Assembly (NCBI GenBank): GCA_023416995.1
Contig: JAEZGI010000033.1
Span: forward strand, 53,701-117,700
DNA: 64,000 bases
Direction: 5' to 3'
DNA from: Bacteroidota bacterium
GTDB lineage: Bacteria; Bacteroidota; Bacteroidia; Chitinophagales; Chitinophagaceae
A program made the translations under genes and the position numbers. This document shows positions 62,412-64,000 of this stretch, piece by piece; within the stretch, counting starts at the first letter, position 1, and each line of letters starts with the position of its first letter. The notes under the pieces are model-generated. The model searched no databases. It had not been told where the DNA came from and was given only the letters and a program-made list of their open reading frames with translations.

Positions 62412-62466
62412 GCCCCTGACAAGAGTTGACGCTGGCTGAGGATTGGTGACGGGAATGGCTGGTTGA

Positions 62467-63126
62467 TCAAACCTCCACGATGCGATTCCTGATTGCGTAG
62501 AGTACGAGACCAACCCTGGTCTTTACCTTCAACTTCTCAAAGAGGTTATTGCGGTAGTCGTCGAGTGTGCGCGGACTTACATACATCTTTGCAGCGATGT
62601 CTTTATAAGTCATTTCGGAACAAATCCAGCGTAGCAGTTCTTTTTCCTTATCGGTTAGTGAAACGCGGTCATCGGGTCGGTCGAGGTCCTTATTGAGGCC
62701 GCTGACGATTTTCCCGGAGATATATTCTGAAAGGTAAAAGTCTTTTTCAAGTACAGAAGTGAGAGCTTCTTTAAGCTCTTCGGGTTCGGCATTTTTTAGA
62801 ATGTAGCCTTTGGCACCAAGTTTCAGCATCCGGATGATGATGTTTTCATCGCTGAACATCGAAAGCGCAAGCACTTTCACCTGGGGATAGTTCTGATGGA
62901 GCCATTGCGCAGTTTCATAACCATCCATATCCGGCATATTCACATCAAGCAGAACAATATCAGGAATGATGTGTTTGCTTAGCTTCGCCTTTAATTCGTG
63001 ACCATTGTTGGCCTCAAATAAGACGGCAAAATTATCGAATGAGTTGATAAGTTTGGCAAGCGCCTGGCGCAGCAGACTATGATCATCTGCTACGGCGACC
63101 CGTATTTTGTTGTTCACTCCGGCCAT
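62467..63126 (-). CDS. LuxR/NarL-type response regulator
   Basis: The 219-residue protein has a receiver domain (about 8-125): the acidic pair in VADDHSLLRQAL, the phosphoacceptor in VLLDVNMPDMDG near residue 58, and the conserved Ser and Lys in LALSMFSDE and GYILKNAEPEELKEAL. The C-terminal LuxR helix-turn-helix (about 150-215) has LTDKEKELLRWICSEMTYKDIAAKMYVS and RTLDDYRNNLFEKLKV. It is phosphorylated by a histidine kinase and binds DNA. It lies 14 bases downstream of the kinase gene, so the two form a pair. Confidence 0.95.
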   Translation of the reverse strand: MAGVNNKIRVAVADDHSLLRQALAKLINSFDNFAVLFEANNGHELKAKLSKHIIPDIVLLDVNMPDMDGYETAQWLHQNYPQVKVLALSMFSDENIIIRMLKLGAKGYILKNAEPEELKEALTSVLEKDFYLSEYISGKIVSGLNKDLDRPDDRVSLTDKEKELLRWICSEMTYKDIAAKMYVSPRTLDDYRNNLFEKLKVKTRVGLVLYAIRNRIVEV

Positions 63127-63140
63127 ACCTGATGAGCACT

Positions 63141-63944
63141 TTAATGGGGCAAAGGTAAGGCTACTGTAACAGTAGTCCCGCTTCCGGGCGCACTTTGAAA
63201 AGAAATTTCTCCGCCAATTAGTTTGGCGCGGTTCGTCATGCTCTTCAAACCTACGCCAGTAGTGGATTTTGCGGCTTCAGTTTTTTCCTTAACGTTAAAG
63301 CCTACCCCATTATCCCGGATCTTCATAACAAAAATTGCATCTTCTATCAGTTGTATCAGAACATCAACTCTTGTGGCGCGCGAGTGCTTTAATATGTTAT
63401 TAATATTCTCCTGGAAAATCCGGAACAGGAATATCGCTTTTTGAGGATCAGCTATGGGTTCATCAGCAGGCGATTCATAAGTAATTTGCAGGAGGCCCGC
63501 CTTTTTTAAGTTTTCAATTTCAAAACGGATCGATTCAACCAGGCCAACCTGGGCAATACGATCAGAATGCAGACTTTTTGTGAGATCTGCCAGGTCGAAT
63601 ATTGCCTTGTTCAGCATCTGCCGGATATTGAACACTCCTTCATATACGGGATCTTCTTTTTCGATTGGCAGAATGGCTAATGAAAGCTTAACTACGGAGA
63701 GTACCTGCCCTATATTATCATGTAACTCCTGTCCGATTGTTTTAAAAGTGCCTTCCTGGATCTCTAACTGGGTTCTTAGTAATTCCTGGTCATACTCTTT
63801 TTTGATCCGGACAATCTCTTGTTCCTGTTTATGCTGTTTGCGTTGGTAAAGAAAAAGAATGGTAACAATAAATCCGACCAGGAGCAGGGCTAAAATTCCA
63901 CCAATAAGTATGATTACATAAATTTCCTGATTCTGATCCTGCAT
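63141..63944 (-). CDS. Sensor histidine kinase, HisKA_3 type
   Basis: The 267-residue kinase has one N-terminal transmembrane helix (about 7-31) and no periplasmic sensor domain. A short coiled coil leads to the HisKA_3 box with the phosphorylated His in GQELHDNIGQVLSV near residue 75. The HATPase domain shows FQENINNILKHSRAT (N box), IRDNGVGFN (G1) and TGVGLKSMTNRAKLIGG (G2). The missing sensor suggests it detects membrane state or a cytoplasmic signal, or works with a partner protein. It is followed by its response regulator. The promoter was not found in the last 56 bases of the window. Confidence 0.94.
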   Translation of the reverse strand: MQDQNQEIYVIILIGGILALLLVGFIVTILFLYQRKQHKQEQEIVRIKKEYDQELLRTQLEIQEGTFKTIGQELHDNIGQVLSVVKLSLAILPIEKEDPVYEGVFNIRQMLNKAIFDLADLTKSLHSDRIAQVGLVESIRFEIENLKKAGLLQITYESPADEPIADPQKAIFLFRIFQENINNILKHSRATRVDVLIQLIEDAIFVMKIRDNGVGFNVKEKTEAAKSTTGVGLKSMTNRAKLIGGEISFQSAPGSGTTVTVALPLPH

Positions 63945-64000
63945 AAGAATGCTATAGTGAACAATGAATATAATAAAACATTCATTAGGTTAAGCAGCAC

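Noticed and set aside
1..64000. tRNA, rRNA, CRISPR arrays, insertion sequences, prophage genes
   Set aside because: I looked for TTC-loop motifs, direct-repeat arrays, transposase or integrase frames and phage structural genes and saw none.

Overview
The window is a chromosomal stretch from a member of the Bacteroidota, most likely family Chitinophagaceae or a close relative. The reasons are a SusC/SusD pair, a PorZ-like protein and a gliding-motility-type C-terminal domain protein that imply a type IX secretion system (T9SS), a Bacteroidota-type IleS with GIHH at the HIGH position, a DksA-like protein paired with ileS, and the Bacteroidota -7 promoter element TAnnTTTG (CAAAnnTA on the minus strand) just upstream of many genes. 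No rRNA, tRNA, CRISPR array, phage or intact transposon was found. Most genes are core housekeeping functions, with a few accessory islands.

Layout. 1-9.2 kb: a partial WecA/MraY-type transferase, a lone transketolase N-terminal half, a LolC/E-type permease, rbfA, an MsbA-like ABC exporter, a histone-H1-tailed DksA-like protein and ileS. 9.2-9.86 kb: a gene-free, hairpin-rich region. 9.86-12.4 kb: ferritin, an AraC regulator with a cysteine cluster, and an M23 peptidase. 12.5-19.3 kb: alaS, a double-PDZ protein, gatB and a TlpA-like lipoprotein. 19.3-20.3 kb: a decayed secreted-protein gene. 20.3-27.6 kb: susD, susC and an MMPL/RND exporter. 27.7-37.3 kb: porZ, recO, an amidohydrolase, prfA, an EF-hand protein, a VanZ-like protein, gcvH, a cyclophilin lipoprotein, a small unknown protein and serS. 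37.3-46.5 kb: a structured intergenic element, a small outer-membrane barrel, a three-gene cassette (PSCyt1-DUF1549-DUF1553, DUF1501, DUF2231-cytochrome-LRR), a lectin/PKD T9SS cargo and a 67-residue unknown. 46.6-64 kb: gyrB, a MerR-type regulator, an MscS channel, lpxH with a propeller protein, LUD, ftsH and rsfS, birA with a small HExxH-like protein, bcp with an M23 peptidase, a 71-residue unknown, carB, and a histidine kinase/response regulator pair.

How the genes work together. One theme is the cell envelope: lipid A and glycan precursor steps, ABC and MMPL exporters, two M23 peptidases, PorZ and T9SS cargo, SusCD uptake and envelope lipoproteins. A second is translation: ileS, alaS, serS, gatB, prfA, rbfA and rsfS. 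The most accessory-looking block is the cassette at 38.3-44.2 kb, whose proteins share a planctomycete-style architecture (CxxCH cytochrome-like modules with DUF1549/1553 and DUF1501); it may act on an extracellular or periplasmic polymer, but its substrate cannot be read from the sequence. No function has been assigned beyond what motifs and family resemblance support; all family names come from reading the translations, not from database searches.
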